Part shown: piece by piece, positions 18,001 to 28,195 of the stretch
Numbering within the stretch: position 1 is the stretch's first letter
Layout: each line of letters begins with the position of its first letter
Assembly: GCA_035523875.1 (NCBI GenBank)
Contig: DATKPY010000002.1
Location: 124,001-188,000 of the forward strand
Length of the DNA stretch: 64,000 nt
Source of the DNA: JASHUC01 sp035523875
GTDB taxonomy: Bacteria; Pseudomonadota; Gammaproteobacteria; Steroidobacterales; Steroidobacteraceae
Reading direction: 5' to 3'
Made by a program: the position numbers and the translations under genes
The notes under the pieces: model-generated
The model's input: the letters and a program-made list of their open reading frames with translations, nothing else
What the model was told of the DNA's origin: nothing
The model's database searches: none

Positions 18001-21000
18001 GCGACCCCGTCTCGCTCGCATTGACGGAAGCCTATGCCGCGAACGCGAGTTTCGTCGATAGCGTGGGCAATGTCAGCCTTGCACTGAGCTTCAACCCGTC
18101 GTCTCCATTACCTCCGGTGCCTTCGCTCGTGATCGGCACCGGCGCCGCGATCGACGCAGATCCCGGCGCATCCATCGCGGTGTCCTCCGACACCCTGCTG
18201 ATCGAGGACGGGACGCTTCGCGCCCCAGGGGGAGCGATCTCGTTGAACTTGGGATTCGCAGGGGAGCCGCCGCTCGAAGGCTTCGAGCCGTCCCAAGGGA
18301 TCTGGTTGGGCGCGAATGGCGTGCTCGATGTGTCCGGTACCCCGCAGATCTCGGTCGACGCGGCGGGATTGCGCACCGGACAGGTCTTGAGCGGAGGTAC
18401 GGTGACTCTTCTGGCGCAGCAAGGATCCATCGAGCTGCTGCCCGGCTCGCTCATCGATGTGGCCGGCGCGTCGGGAGTCATCGACACGACGCCTGTGGGC
18501 GGCGGTGCGGCTCGAAGCGAGCAGGTGGCATCGGCCGGGGGCACGCTGAGCCTCACGGCCGCCGAAGGCATCGAGCTCGGCGGCACCATGGAAGCGGCCG
18601 CCGGCACGCCAGGCCCCGGCCTCGAACAGCCCGAAGGCGGGGTACTCACTGTCGCTCTCGATTCGAATACGGAAGTGACTGACGAAGGGTCTCCCCAGCT
18701 GTCGCCGACCATCGTCGTAAGCCAATCCGCGACGCCGACCGTCGTGGCTCCGGGAACTGCCGTTCCGATGGGGCTCATCGGTCAAGCGGCCGTGTCGGCC
18801 AACACGTTGGCATCGAGCGGCTTCGGGAGCGTGACTCTTCAGGCGGCGCCCCTGGGCACCACGTTGCCTGGCATCGTCGACTTTCAGGGCGATGTGACGC
18901 TTTCGGCGCCCAGAGAGCTCGTGCTCGATGCCGCCGTGTATACCGTGAGTCCCGGAGCCACGGCGCAGATCGAATCGCCGTATGTCGAATTCGGCAGCTC
19001 GGACGTAAGTGATCTGATTACCGTCGCGAGCGCGCAGGGGGGAGCGCAGTTTACTCCGACGGTTGGGACAGGGTCGCTTGCGGCGACCTCCGGGACGGGT
19101 CGGCTAGACGTGTCGGGAGGCTTCATCGAGCTGTATGGGTATACCGCACTTCAGGGTATCAGCACTGCCTCGTTCATCTCCTCGGGCGACTTGCAGCTGC
19201 AAGGGGTGCGCTCCGACGTCTTCCTCACGCCTACCACCGTGAGCGGCGGCCTGTTTGCCGACGGTACGGTAAATCTCTCTGCGGACCAGATCTATCCGAC
19301 TACGCTCACCCAGTTCGTGATCTCGGCGGACCCGAGTGTCGCGCGGAGCTATACGAATCCCACGTCCGGGTCGATCACGGTGCAGGGTGCCGAGGGGCCG
19401 AACTCGGATCTGCTGTCTGCGGGAGGCGTGCTGACACTGAGCGCCGCGACCATCGTTCAGGACGGTGTTTTGCGAGCACCGTTTGGCACGATCGCGCTCG
19501 ATGCGGAATCACTCACGTTGGGCGCGGGAAGCCTCACGTCGACTTCGGCGAACGGACTGACGATTCCCTTCGGCACGACCCGCGGCGGATTTGATTGGGT
19601 GTACGAGTGGTACGCAGCCAATGGCGCTACCGACGGCATCGAGGTGTTCGGCACGGGCGGGACTCCGCCACCTGCTCAGAACATTGCCCTCAACGGCGCC
19701 AACGTGAGCGTCGAGAAAGGAGCCGATATCGACGTCGCGGGCGGAGGGGACCTGCAGGCTTACGAGTTCGTGGCGGGCACCAGCGGCACGAACGACGTGC
19801 TTTCGGCCGCGTACGCCCAGGCAAATGGCGGACAGAACGAATTCGCGATCATTCCGGGGCTCAGGATCAACGTCGCACCCTACGACCCGGTCGAGTCGGC
19901 CGGCTCGACGCTGCAACCGGGCGATGCGGTCTATCTCGCAGGCGGATCGGGAGTGCCTGCGGGCACGTACATCCTCCTTCCGGCTCGCTACGCGCTGCTG
20001 CCCGGGGCCTATCTCATATCGCCCATGGGCGGCGCAAGCTACCAGGACATGGCGCCCGGGCAGACGTTCCCCGCGAACGACGGCGGAACGATTGTCGCAG
20101 GGTACTACACCGTTGCGGGCCTCAACGTTGGCAGCTCGAGAACGATGGGGTTTGACGTGACGCCCGCGTCCCTCGTCGTCGCGCCCAGTGCGCCCCTTGC
20201 GGAGGCGCAATACAACCTCACCAGCGCAGACTCGTTCTTCACAGCCGAGGCGGAAGCGGTCAGCGTTGCGCCGCCTCGGCTGCCCGAGGACAGCGGCGTC
20301 CTTCAAATCGACGCATCCACCACACTCAGTCTCGCGGGAACGCTCGACACAACTCCGGGTACCGGTGGCCTGGGTGCGCAGGTGGATATCTCGAGCGCCA
20401 ACATCGAGGTCACCGGAGGGAGCGGCGCATCCGGCCAGAGCGGGGCATTGGTGGTCACGGCCGCGAGCCTCGATGCGCTCGGTGCCCAGAGCCTGCTGCT
20501 CGGTGGCGAGCGCTCGGCCTACCCCGAGGTGGCCGCTGCGACGGTGGTATCGGCGGGAAGCGGCTACGAGGTCGGCGATACGATCGTGCTCGACGGGACC
20601 GGGAGCCTCTCGGGGTCGCCGGTACTCCTTGTCACGGGCGTCGATGGCAACGGTGGCGTCACATCGGTATCGGTGGTCACGGCGAGCGCTTATGAGCTCA
20701 ACAACGAGCCAACCGGACCGATAGAGCAGACGTCTGCGACGCTGCACGGAAGCGCACCGGGCCTCGGAGCCTCGTTCGCGCTTTCCTTTCAGAACCTCTC
20801 CGTCGGCGCGCAGTCGGTGCAGATAGACAGCGGCGCAAACTTAACCGCGGCCCAGTTGTTGGTGGCCGCGCAGAACTCTCTGACCGTTCAGGCCGGTGCC
20901 ACGATCGCGCCGGCCGGGGGCGGACCACCCGCAGCCGTCGAGCAGCTCGTCGGAAATGGGGCGTTCCTCGATGTGAGCGCCGGCCCCGAGGCGACCGTCA

Positions 21001-24000
21001 GCCGCAGTCTCACAACCGGCAGCGCGGGTCTGTTGACGCTCGCGTCGGGCTCGATGGTCTCTGCTGCGGGAGGATCGATCTATCTCGATGCATCCCAGGG
21101 CATCGCGGCGAGCGGAAATCTCGCGATCTCTGGCGGCAACTTGGCCGTGCAGGCGAGCAGCATGGCACTCGGCAACGCGCCAGCGAGTACCGCGGGGACC
21201 GGCGTCGTACTGGGGCAGAACATCTTGAACGCCGCTGGGCTGCGCAGCCTTCTGCTCGAGAGTGCATCCACCATCGATGTCTACGGAACCGTGAGCGCGA
21301 GCGCCCAGAACGTGACGCTCGAGACCGCCGGGATCTCGGGATACGGTGGCACAGGTGACGTGGCGACGCTCGGCGCGAGCGACACCATGACACTCACGAA
21401 TCCCACGGCGAGCGCCACGAATCCGCAGGGGCAGGCGCCGTCGGCGCTGGATGAGGGCACAGGCGCCGGATCGCTCGTGCTCAATGCAGCGAACATCGCG
21501 CTCGGTGGCGGCACGGTTACGTTGAGCGGTTTCGGATCCGGTGTCCTCCTCAATGCGCAGAATGCATTGGCCGGTTCGTCGACACCGTCCGGCGTCGCGA
21601 CGGCGGGTTCCGGAGCGCAATCGAGTTCCGTGACGACCGAGGACGCTCTGGCGCTCGCGACGCCGGGAAACCTAACGGTGACGGCTTCCCGCGTGACCAC
21701 GGATGCGGGCATCGATCTGTCGCTCGCTGCGAGCAACGGCGCCGTGGCCCTGCTCGCGCCATCTCACCCCGCGTCACTCGGAGCCGTCACCGCGCTCGGC
21801 GGCGCTCTCACCGTCTCCGGCTCGAGCATCGAGATTGGAACGCAGATCGATATGCCCTCCGGGCAAGTCGTCCTCAGCACGAATCCACCGAATGGGAATT
21901 CCAATGGCGCGGGCGACATCGTGCTCGACTCCGGGGCATCCATCGACGTGGCTGGAATCGTTCAGGCCTTCGGCGACGTTCAAGTGGCAAGTCCGGGTGG
22001 AACCGTCCAGCTCGACGGCGCGGGAAACGTCAACCTCGCGCAAGGCAGTGCGATCGACGTATCCGCAGCGCCCGGTGCCGCCGGCGGGTCGCTCTCGATC
22101 TCAGCTGTTTCCGGGTCCGTCGAGCTCGATGGCGCCTTGAGCGGCGCTGGCACATCGGCGCTCAGCCTCCAGGCATCGAGCCTGCAGACCAGCCAGAACA
22201 GCTCCAGCTTCCTCGACGGCCTGAGCACGCTGCTCGGCACCGGTTTCACGGGCAGCGTGAGCGTATGGCTGCGCGGACCCGGCGATCTCAATCTCCTATC
22301 GGGCAGCCTCGATGCACAGAGCGTTTCGCTCGAAGCCGACGCGGGCAGCATCGACATCGGCAACCGGGGAGCGATCAGCACCACGGGCGTAAGCGGCGGG
22401 AGCGTGACGCTATCTGCGTCGAACGGGATCACCGTCAACGGAGCCATCGATGCTCAGGCGAGCTCGGCGGGCGGCACCGGGGGCACCGTCGAGCTCGACG
22501 TGGAGAATCCAGGCGCAACCCTGATCCTGAGCCCACAATCGATCAACGTCGCAGGCGGTCCGGCCGGAGATTTCGGCGCCGGAGTGGGAGGGACCGTGCT
22601 CCTGCGGGTCCCGCTCGAGACGGTGCAGGCGCTGACGAGCGGCGGCAACGGCATCGTGCTCGACAACTCGATTCTAGGCGCCTCGAGCACGACGCTCGAG
22701 GCCTTTGAGACCTACCAGTACCAGTACGGCGTGCTGCAGCAGGCGGATCTCAACCCGACTACGTCGCTCATGTACGCGAACGCGAGCGCGTTCATGACCG
22801 CGGCGAACGAGAATCAGATTCTCGGGGCGCTTCATGAGACGCAGAATGCGAGCTTCGTGCTCCTGCCGGGAATCGAGATCGACGCGACTCCGCAGTCGAA
22901 CGGCACAGGGTCACTCACGCTCGACTCCGACTGGAATCTTTACGATTGGCGCTTCGACGATCCCAATGGTGTCCAGGACGTCCCGGGGATCCTCACTCTA
23001 CGCGCGACGAATGGAGTCACGATCGACGCCTCCTTGACCGACGGCTTCGCGCTCACGCCGGCTCAGGGCGGATACGGGCCGGGCAGCGGCTTTACCCCGC
23101 TTCCGCAAGGCGCGAACTCCTGGTCGTATCGGATCGTCGCCGGGGCGGACATGACTGCCGCCAATCCTCTCGGCGTCAATCCCTCTCCCCCGATGACGAG
23201 CGACAGCTCGCCGCCCGATGTCTCGATCGGGGGAACCGTGCGGACCGGAGACGGATTCATCGATGTCAGCGCTGCCGATGACTTCGTGCTGCAGGACGCT
23301 TCCGCGGCGCTCTATACGGCAGGTGTGACGGACACCAGCGCTTACCAGGGATTGGTCGAGCCGACCGGACGCGGCGTCGCCAAGCTCGGCATCGGGACTG
23401 CGCCGCTGGGCTATCCGATCGACGGCGGCAACGTCAGCATCGACGCGGGGAACGACGTGATCGGGGTGTCCCCACTGCCCTTCGAGCCGAGCATTGCAAA
23501 CAGCATCGCCGGGCAGATGCAGCTGGTGAACGGCTGGCTGTGGCGCGTGGCTCAGAGCCCTAGCGCGGAATCCCCCCAATCCTGGGTGTCGTGGACCGTC
23601 GACTTCGGTGCCTTCTCGCAAGGCATCGGCGCACTCGGCGGCGGCAACGTGACGGTGCACGCCGGCGGCGACGTGACCGATCTCCAGGCAGCCATCCCAA
23701 CGGTGGGCGAGCTGGTGGGATCGAGCATCGCGTCCAGCACGCTCAACGTGGCCGGCGGCGGGGCGCTCAACGTGGTTGCCGGCGGCTCGATTCTGGGCGG
23801 GGTGTACTACGTCGGACAGGGGACGGCAACGCTCACCGCCGGGACCGACGTTGGGGCCGGCGACGGCGGAATCAGCGCGGGCGGGATCGCACCGGTCATC
23901 GCGATGGGAGACACGGCGGTCAGCGTGACGGGCCGGCGCAATGCGAGCCTGGCGGATGTGCTGAATCCCACTCTGTTCAATTCCGGCGTGGATGAAAGCA

Positions 24001-26072
24001 GAAGTGAGCAACCTTACTTTTCGACCTACGGACCGGATTCATCCGTCAGCATCGTGGCAGTCGGAGGCGACGTCACAATCGATGGATCGAGCTTCACGAA
24101 TCTCGCGGCGGCAGCGGGCGATTCGCTCGTCCATCCGGGATCAGGCACGGGCAGCGCATTCCAGGATGCCGTTTCCGACACTCTCGGCGGCGCACCCGTG
24201 TCACTGACGATCGCCCCGCAGACGGTGAGCGCCGAGGCGCTGAGCGGCAGTATCAGCGTCGGTCAGTATCTGGTGCTCTATCCGGCCCCGAACGGCGATC
24301 TGCAACTGCTGGCACAGAGCTCCGTCAATTTCAACGCCGGCGCCGAGCTCACCGTTGCCGGCGCCGATCCCGCGCTGCTGCCATCGGTCGCAGCTCCGCA
24401 ATCGACACTCGGTCAGTTTGCGACGATCGGCAGCGTGCTCTCCGGCATTTCCAGCGCCAATCCGGAATCGGCCAACGACCCGCTCGTCAATGCATCGGTT
24501 CCCATTCACCAAGGCGACGATCAAGCCGGGATCCCGCCGGTGCTCGTCATTGCCGCGACGGGAGATGTCAATTTCGCGGCTGTTGGGAATGGCACTCCTC
24601 CGGGAATCTGGTCGTCCAAGCCCGTCGATGTCTATGCCGGAGGCAATATCGTCGACCCCGAGCTGGTGGCGGAGAATATGAGCTCGGCCGATACCACCTC
24701 GGTGACCGCGGGCGGTAGCATCACTTATCCCATCGTCTACGATTCGAGCGGGGACATCTACCCAAACCTGGCCGGCATCAAAGTGCTGGGGCCCGGTGAG
24801 CTGGAGGTCACCGCCGGCGGAAACGTGGACCTCGGCACGTCCAACGGGATCGTGACGATCGGGAATCTCACCGGCACGTCAGGGGATCTCCTGGGGGGGG
24901 ATCCCTACCTGCCTTCGGGCGGAGCGACTATCAGTATAGAGGCGGGCTTGAGCGGTGGCACGGTCACGGTTCCGCAGATCGCGAGCTTCATCGCGCAGTA
25001 CGTGGACGGGTCCGCGCAGTTCGACTCGAGTCTGATCGCCTTCGTCGAAGGCGTGACCGGGTCGACACAGCTCACGGCCGCTCAGGCGAAGGCCATCTTC
25101 GGCTCCATGAGCGCAGCGTTGCAGCGCGCGTTCGTGGAGCAGCTGTTCTTCGAGGTGCTCGACACCTACGGGAGCGAGGCGGCCAACGGAATCGGAAGCA
25201 TCGCGGGCGCCTACCAGGCGATCCAGACGCTGTTCCCGGGCGCCAACCCCGACTTGAGCCAGGGTGAGACCGATCCCTACGCGGGCGATATCTCGCTTTA
25301 CTTCAGCGAGGTGTCCACCGAGCAGAGCGGCGATATCTCGCTCCTCGCGCCGGGCGGCAGCATCGACGTCGGCCTCTCGTTGGCGCCGACCGCGTTCGGA
25401 ACGCAGCTGCAGAAGACGCCGAGCCAGCTCGGATTGGTGGCCGAGGGCCCGGGCAACGTCGACACGTTCAGCTACGGCAGTCTCTCCGTCGACCAATCCC
25501 GCGTGTTCGCCTCCAATGGCGGGAACATCGTCATTTGGTCCACGGAGGGGAATATCGACGCGGGTGCGGGGTCCAAGACGGCCGTAGCCGCTCCCTCGCC
25601 GATTGTGAGTTACGACGCAAACGGCAATCCCACGGTGAGCTTCACGGCGCAGCGGAGCGGCAGCGGCATCCAGGCGCAGTCGGCGACTCCCGGCGTGCCA
25701 CCGGGCAACGTCTCGCTCTTTGCCCCGCACGGGGTGATCAACGCCAATGACGCCGGAATCGCGGCCGGCAATCTGACCGTGGTCGCCGTGCAAGTGCTGG
25801 GCACGAGCAACATCACCGTCTCAGGCACGGAGGTCGGTGTGCCGGTGACCGCAACGGGGCTCGGTGCGAGCGTCGTCGGCGCGTCGACAACGGCGGCCGG
25901 AGCGATGACGTCCGGCGAGCAGAGTCTCGCCCCGACGCAGCAGCAGCAGCAGCAGGCCCCGGAGGCGGAGAGCGCCTTGAACTGGCTCGACGTGTTCGTG
26001 CTTGGATTCGGCGAGCAGAACTGCAGCCCGAATGACGAGGCATGTCTGAAGCGCGAGCAGAAAGCGCACTGA
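15012..26072 (+). CDS. Giant TpsA exoprotein, filamentous haemagglutinin family
   Basis: This 3686-residue secreted protein is the partner of the adjacent TpsB. A signal peptide (MKRSQVAVAVAAILSAAG to MGHAA) precedes a TPS domain over roughly residues 40-280 with the hallmarks TILNWKSFNISADG, NGHVYLINQNGILFG and VGGLVASTLDL. The rest is a very long Gly/Ser/Ala/Thr-rich beta-helix-like body. The C-terminal part resembles the DUF3739 region and contains SALNWLDVFVLGFGE, preceded by a run of seven Gln. The only cysteines I found are three close pairs: near residues 34/39, in CIASANC, and C3671/C3678 at the extreme C-terminus. Many N-x-S/T sequons are visible. The start at 15012 gives a normal signal peptide; earlier in-frame starts overlap tpsB. 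It is probably an adhesin or matrix fibre. Confidence 0.92.
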   Translation: MKRSQVAVAVAAILSAAGSGKGSMGHAATLPVPCSGAACGSAAFVGLGNATASQVGSKLTVNQTTPNTILNWKSFNISADGTVQFVQPSTSAVALNRTFQADPMQIFGALNANGHVYLINQNGILFGPHAQVNVGGLVASTLDLNAIATQNGTISLLAPGQYVPAGANAAQSQPAFQPFANGAPSGALVVESGAQIIAASGGQILMFAPAITNEGTITTPGGQTVLAAGNEVYLAENNPSDLSLRGIVVAVQGNGTVTNGTAADSSVTSPSQLVGQISAATGNVTLAALAVNQLGRISATTSVDENGSIYLVSGNRSGAGALQLDSSATYATTPTLPPDAGGTLTVGAHSDTEVTLDAADSSTSIWSASTEQIPSDVTMYGKTIELLNDSTVRATAGQIAIEASGSSSGAQPSTVSDGSQVYVAPGALLDVSGASVVLPVSFNVIPVKLEGVELADDPQQRNSFLHGSTVYVDIRQGTPLANVSGEIDAIQYDVAERNLAGGTISIEDEHGDVVLSPGTQLNLSGGEIQYTPGYLDTTELVTSAGQVVNIASAQPDLQYAGIVNSTTSGDTKWGVSQTYMAVPPIYSPGYIEGKDAGTLELISPRFVFDASVTANTVAGIYQTQPDSSSDWDPTTSEYRPYNQVPKGATLEIGSGSGLPDYSSDLDVANITVVPGEVLPGLTNADGSPFDPLTDPLPDTYTASTLRPDLFGPNAFDNVQLFTNGSFLEPAGQAINLTPGGAFDVTARSIDIQGSINAPGGTIDAIAQPTLISPETQLTVSLTLGSDASLMAEGAWVNENPLLYPEGNFAPLYISGGSISLKASNPDVDANNPPPAIGTRAIVDLSQGSVIDVSAGGEYTASGSLVAGTGGSIRIAAATPLDSEVGAPPLLYLGSALRGYALYDGGSLSLEASSVCIASANCSGSDPTVLWVSPAELSAGGFGSYALQADQGALTVEPGTDVTLQQQNFRLPANFAYLPNAASLSGVASVTLLPELLRDPVSLALTEAYAANASFVDSVGNVSLALSFNPSSPLPPVPSLVIGTGAAIDADPGASIAVSSDTLLIEDGTLRAPGGAISLNLGFAGEPPLEGFEPSQGIWLGANGVLDVSGTPQISVDAAGLRTGQVLSGGTVTLLAQQGSIELLPGSLIDVAGASGVIDTTPVGGGAARSEQVASAGGTLSLTAAEGIELGGTMEAAAGTPGPGLEQPEGGVLTVALDSNTEVTDEGSPQLSPTIVVSQSATPTVVAPGTAVPMGLIGQAAVSANTLASSGFGSVTLQAAPLGTTLPGIVDFQGDVTLSAPRELVLDAAVYTVSPGATAQIESPYVEFGSSDVSDLITVASAQGGAQFTPTVGTGSLAATSGTGRLDVSGGFIELYGYTALQGISTASFISSGDLQLQGVRSDVFLTPTTVSGGLFADGTVNLSADQIYPTTLTQFVISADPSVARSYTNPTSGSITVQGAEGPNSDLLSAGGVLTLSAATIVQDGVLRAPFGTIALDAESLTLGAGSLTSTSANGLTIPFGTTRGGFDWVYEWYAANGATDGIEVFGTGGTPPPAQNIALNGANVSVEKGADIDVAGGGDLQAYEFVAGTSGTNDVLSAAYAQANGGQNEFAIIPGLRINVAPYDPVESAGSTLQPGDAVYLAGGSGVPAGTYILLPARYALLPGAYLISPMGGASYQDMAPGQTFPANDGGTIVAGYYTVAGLNVGSSRTMGFDVTPASLVVAPSAPLAEAQYNLTSADSFFTAEAEAVSVAPPRLPEDSGVLQIDASTTLSLAGTLDTTPGTGGLGAQVDISSANIEVTGGSGASGQSGALVVTAASLDALGAQSLLLGGERSAYPEVAAATVVSAGSGYEVGDTIVLDGTGSLSGSPVLLVTGVDGNGGVTSVSVVTASAYELNNEPTGPIEQTSATLHGSAPGLGASFALSFQNLSVGAQSVQIDSGANLTAAQLLVAAQNSLTVQAGATIAPAGGGPPAAVEQLVGNGAFLDVSAGPEATVSRSLTTGSAGLLTLASGSMVSAAGGSIYLDASQGIAASGNLAISGGNLAVQASSMALGNAPASTAGTGVVLGQNILNAAGLRSLLLESASTIDVYGTVSASAQNVTLETAGISGYGGTGDVATLGASDTMTLTNPTASATNPQGQAPSALDEGTGAGSLVLNAANIALGGGTVTLSGFGSGVLLNAQNALAGSSTPSGVATAGSGAQSSSVTTEDALALATPGNLTVTASRVTTDAGIDLSLAASNGAVALLAPSHPASLGAVTALGGALTVSGSSIEIGTQIDMPSGQVVLSTNPPNGNSNGAGDIVLDSGASIDVAGIVQAFGDVQVASPGGTVQLDGAGNVNLAQGSAIDVSAAPGAAGGSLSISAVSGSVELDGALSGAGTSALSLQASSLQTSQNSSSFLDGLSTLLGTGFTGSVSVWLRGPGDLNLLSGSLDAQSVSLEADAGSIDIGNRGAISTTGVSGGSVTLSASNGITVNGAIDAQASSAGGTGGTVELDVENPGATLILSPQSINVAGGPAGDFGAGVGGTVLLRVPLETVQALTSGGNGIVLDNSILGASSTTLEAFETYQYQYGVLQQADLNPTTSLMYANASAFMTAANENQILGALHETQNASFVLLPGIEIDATPQSNGTGSLTLDSDWNLYDWRFDDPNGVQDVPGILTLRATNGVTIDASLTDGFALTPAQGGYGPGSGFTPLPQGANSWSYRIVAGADMTAANPLGVNPSPPMTSDSSPPDVSIGGTVRTGDGFIDVSAADDFVLQDASAALYTAGVTDTSAYQGLVEPTGRGVAKLGIGTAPLGYPIDGGNVSIDAGNDVIGVSPLPFEPSIANSIAGQMQLVNGWLWRVAQSPSAESPQSWVSWTVDFGAFSQGIGALGGGNVTVHAGGDVTDLQAAIPTVGELVGSSIASSTLNVAGGGALNVVAGGSILGGVYYVGQGTATLTAGTDVGAGDGGISAGGIAPVIAMGDTAVSVTGRRNASLADVLNPTLFNSGVDESRSEQPYFSTYGPDSSVSIVAVGGDVTIDGSSFTNLAAAAGDSLVHPGSGTGSAFQDAVSDTLGGAPVSLTIAPQTVSAEALSGSISVGQYLVLYPAPNGDLQLLAQSSVNFNAGAELTVAGADPALLPSVAAPQSTLGQFATIGSVLSGISSANPESANDPLVNASVPIHQGDDQAGIPPVLVIAATGDVNFAAVGNGTPPGIWSSKPVDVYAGGNIVDPELVAENMSSADTTSVTAGGSITYPIVYDSSGDIYPNLAGIKVLGPGELEVTAGGNVDLGTSNGIVTIGNLTGTSGDLLGGDPYLPSGGATISIEAGLSGGTVTVPQIASFIAQYVDGSAQFDSSLIAFVEGVTGSTQLTAAQAKAIFGSMSAALQRAFVEQLFFEVLDTYGSEAANGIGSIAGAYQAIQTLFPGANPDLSQGETDPYAGDISLYFSEVSTEQSGDISLLAPGGSIDVGLSLAPTAFGTQLQKTPSQLGLVAEGPGNVDTFSYGSLSVDQSRVFASNGGNIVIWSTEGNIDAGAGSKTAVAAPSPIVSYDANGNPTVSFTAQRSGSGIQAQSATPGVPPGNVSLFAPHGVINANDAGIAAGNLTVVAVQVLGTSNITVSGTEVGVPVTATGLGASVVGASTTAAGAMTSGEQSLAPTQQQQQQAPEAESALNWLDVFVLGFGEQNCSPNDEACLKREQKAH

Positions 26073-26189
26073 TGCCACCGAGGCGGGCGAGCTGGCTCGA
26101 GGCTTCGCGGCGTCACACGTCCGTCGCATGGGGCGCGTCCATGAAGGCGGCACGGAGCCGGAGGACTTCAAGGCCGCAAGGCTAGATTC

Positions 26190-28031
26190 ATGACCCAGGC
26201 AGCGATCGAGATCGACTCCGAAGCCGCGCGGCTGCGTACACTTCTGGAACGCGCGGGGCAGCATGCCAAGCGCGGCGAGCTCGACCGCGCGACGGCTCTC
26301 TATGAGGCAATACTCGAGGTGCAGCCCACGCACTTCGAGGCGTTACACCTGTCCGGCGTGGTTGCGCTCAAGGCGGGAAATGCGGCGCGAGCGGTTGAGC
26401 TGATGAAGCGATCGATCGCGGTCGACGCCCGTAAAGCCGTCGCGCACTTCAATCTGGGGGTCGCGCTGCGTGCGCTGGGTCGGCTGGAGGACGCCCTGGC
26501 GAGCTACGAGGAAGCCATTGCGCGCAATCCCCGACTCGCGGCGGCTCTCAACAACCGCGGCCTGATTCTCACCGATCTAGGCCGCTTCGATGCGGCGCTC
26601 GCCAGCTTCGATCGCGCGACCGCGATCCTCGAGGGCTTCGCGGAGGGCCACTTCAATCGTGGTGTCGTCTATCAGAAGCTCCGGCGACCGGATCTCGCGC
26701 TCGCTAGCTACGAACGGGCAATCGAGCTGCGGCCGGATTTTGCGGATGCGCATTTCAATCGGGGCGATGCGCTCAGACTGCTGGGACGGATCGAGGAGGC
26801 CGCCGCGAGCTACGAGGCGGCGGTCGCTGCGAATCCGGCGCATGTGGCAGCGCTCGTCAATCGAGGCAACTTGCTCAAGAACCAGGGAAGGCCCGAAGCG
26901 GCGCTCGCAAGCTACGATCGAGCGCTCGCGCTCGAGCCGACCGATGTCGAGGCGCACCTCAACCGCGGCGTTCTGCTCCACGAGAGCAACCGACTTAAGG
27001 AGGCGATCGCGGCGTACGACCGGGCGCTCGTGCTTCGGCCCGGCTTTGCCGCCGCGATCCAGTACAGGGGATACGCCCGGCTTGCGACCGGGGATTACGA
27101 GACGGGCTGGGCCGATCTCGAGGCGCGCTGGCGGAACGAACATGGACCGATCGCGGGAGCACGCAGGCTCTTCGAGCAACCCCTCTGGCTCGGCCAGGTC
27201 GCGCTCGCAGGGAAGCGGATTCTCCTTCACGGTGAGCAGGGCCTGGGGGATACGCTGCAGTTCTGCCGCTATGCGAAGTCGCTGGCGGACCGCGGCGCCA
27301 CGGTGATCCTGGAGGTGCCAGAGCCGCTCGTCGGTCTGCTCGGAAGTCTCGACGGCGTCGCGCAGCTGGTGCCGTACGGGGACCTGCTGCCGCCATTCGA
27401 CCTTCATTGCCCGCTCATGAGCCTGCCACTCGCATTCCGTACGACGCTCTCGACCATCCCTGCGTGCGTACCGTACCTCGCGGCCGATCGCCGCAAGGTG
27501 CTCGAATGGTCGCAGCGGCTCGGCGAGCGGCGCCGGCTGCGCGTGGGCCTCGTCTGGTCCGGCGGCTTTCGTCCCCAGCAGCCCGAGCTGTGGCCCGTCA
27601 ACCGGCGGCGCAACATCCCGCTCGCGAAGCTTGCGCCGCTCGCGCATACCGACGCGCAGTTCTTCAGCTTACAGAAGGGAGACGCCGCCGAAGCCGAGCT
27701 CGCCGGCCTCATCGCGCAGGGCTGGAATGGGCCGCAGCTCACCGATCATTCCTCGTTGCTCACGGACTTCTCGGACACTGCGGCGCTCGTCGAGCAGCTG
27801 GACCTCGTCATCGCAGTGGACACTTCCACGGCGCACCTCGCCGGTGCGCTTGGCAAGCCCGTGTGGATTCTGAACCGCTTCGACAGCTGCTGGCGCTGGC
27901 TGCTCGACCGGACGGACAGTCCATGGTATCCCACCGTCCGTTTGTATCGACAGGACCGGCCAGGTGACTGGGACAGCGTCGTCCAGCGAGTTCGCGTGGA
28001 CCTCGACGATCTCGCTCGTTCCCGGGCCTGA
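26190..28031 (+). CDS. TPR repeats fused to GT9-like glycosyltransferase domain
   Basis: This is a predicted cytoplasmic enzyme of 613 residues. The first ~300 residues are about nine tandem TPRs (ASYERAIELRPDFADAHFNR is typical). The C-terminal ~280 residues resemble family 9 glycosyltransferases of the ADP-heptose transferase type. They show GEQGLGDTLQFCRYA at about 348, RVGLVWSG around 450 and DTSTAHLAGALGKPVW at 544. TPR arrays in such enzymes usually dock a protein substrate, suggesting protein rather than lipid glycosylation. It lies 117 bases after tpsA on the same strand, the position a GT41 gene occupies in HMW-type adhesin loci. The start gives TPRs from near the first residue. Donor and acceptor are unknown. 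Confidence 0.85.
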   Translation: MTQAAIEIDSEAARLRTLLERAGQHAKRGELDRATALYEAILEVQPTHFEALHLSGVVALKAGNAARAVELMKRSIAVDARKAVAHFNLGVALRALGRLEDALASYEEAIARNPRLAAALNNRGLILTDLGRFDAALASFDRATAILEGFAEGHFNRGVVYQKLRRPDLALASYERAIELRPDFADAHFNRGDALRLLGRIEEAAASYEAAVAANPAHVAALVNRGNLLKNQGRPEAALASYDRALALEPTDVEAHLNRGVLLHESNRLKEAIAAYDRALVLRPGFAAAIQYRGYARLATGDYETGWADLEARWRNEHGPIAGARRLFEQPLWLGQVALAGKRILLHGEQGLGDTLQFCRYAKSLADRGATVILEVPEPLVGLLGSLDGVAQLVPYGDLLPPFDLHCPLMSLPLAFRTTLSTIPACVPYLAADRRKVLEWSQRLGERRRLRVGLVWSGGFRPQQPELWPVNRRRNIPLAKLAPLAHTDAQFFSLQKGDAAEAELAGLIAQGWNGPQLTDHSSLLTDFSDTAALVEQLDLVIAVDTSTAHLAGALGKPVWILNRFDSCWRWLLDRTDSPWYPTVRLYRQDRPGDWDSVVQRVRVDLDDLARSRA

Positions 28032-28195
28032 GCCCACCCAACGATTAGGTGAACCCTCAGCGAACCGAGCGGGAGAGGCCGCGCTCTTCTTCCGCGGAGT
28101 GGCCCACTCCGCAGCTCGCCAGGCAGTCGCAGAGCTGTCACATCGGTCGGCTACGCTCCGCCCTCCCGTCGATCTCTCGATTCGGAGCTCTCCGC

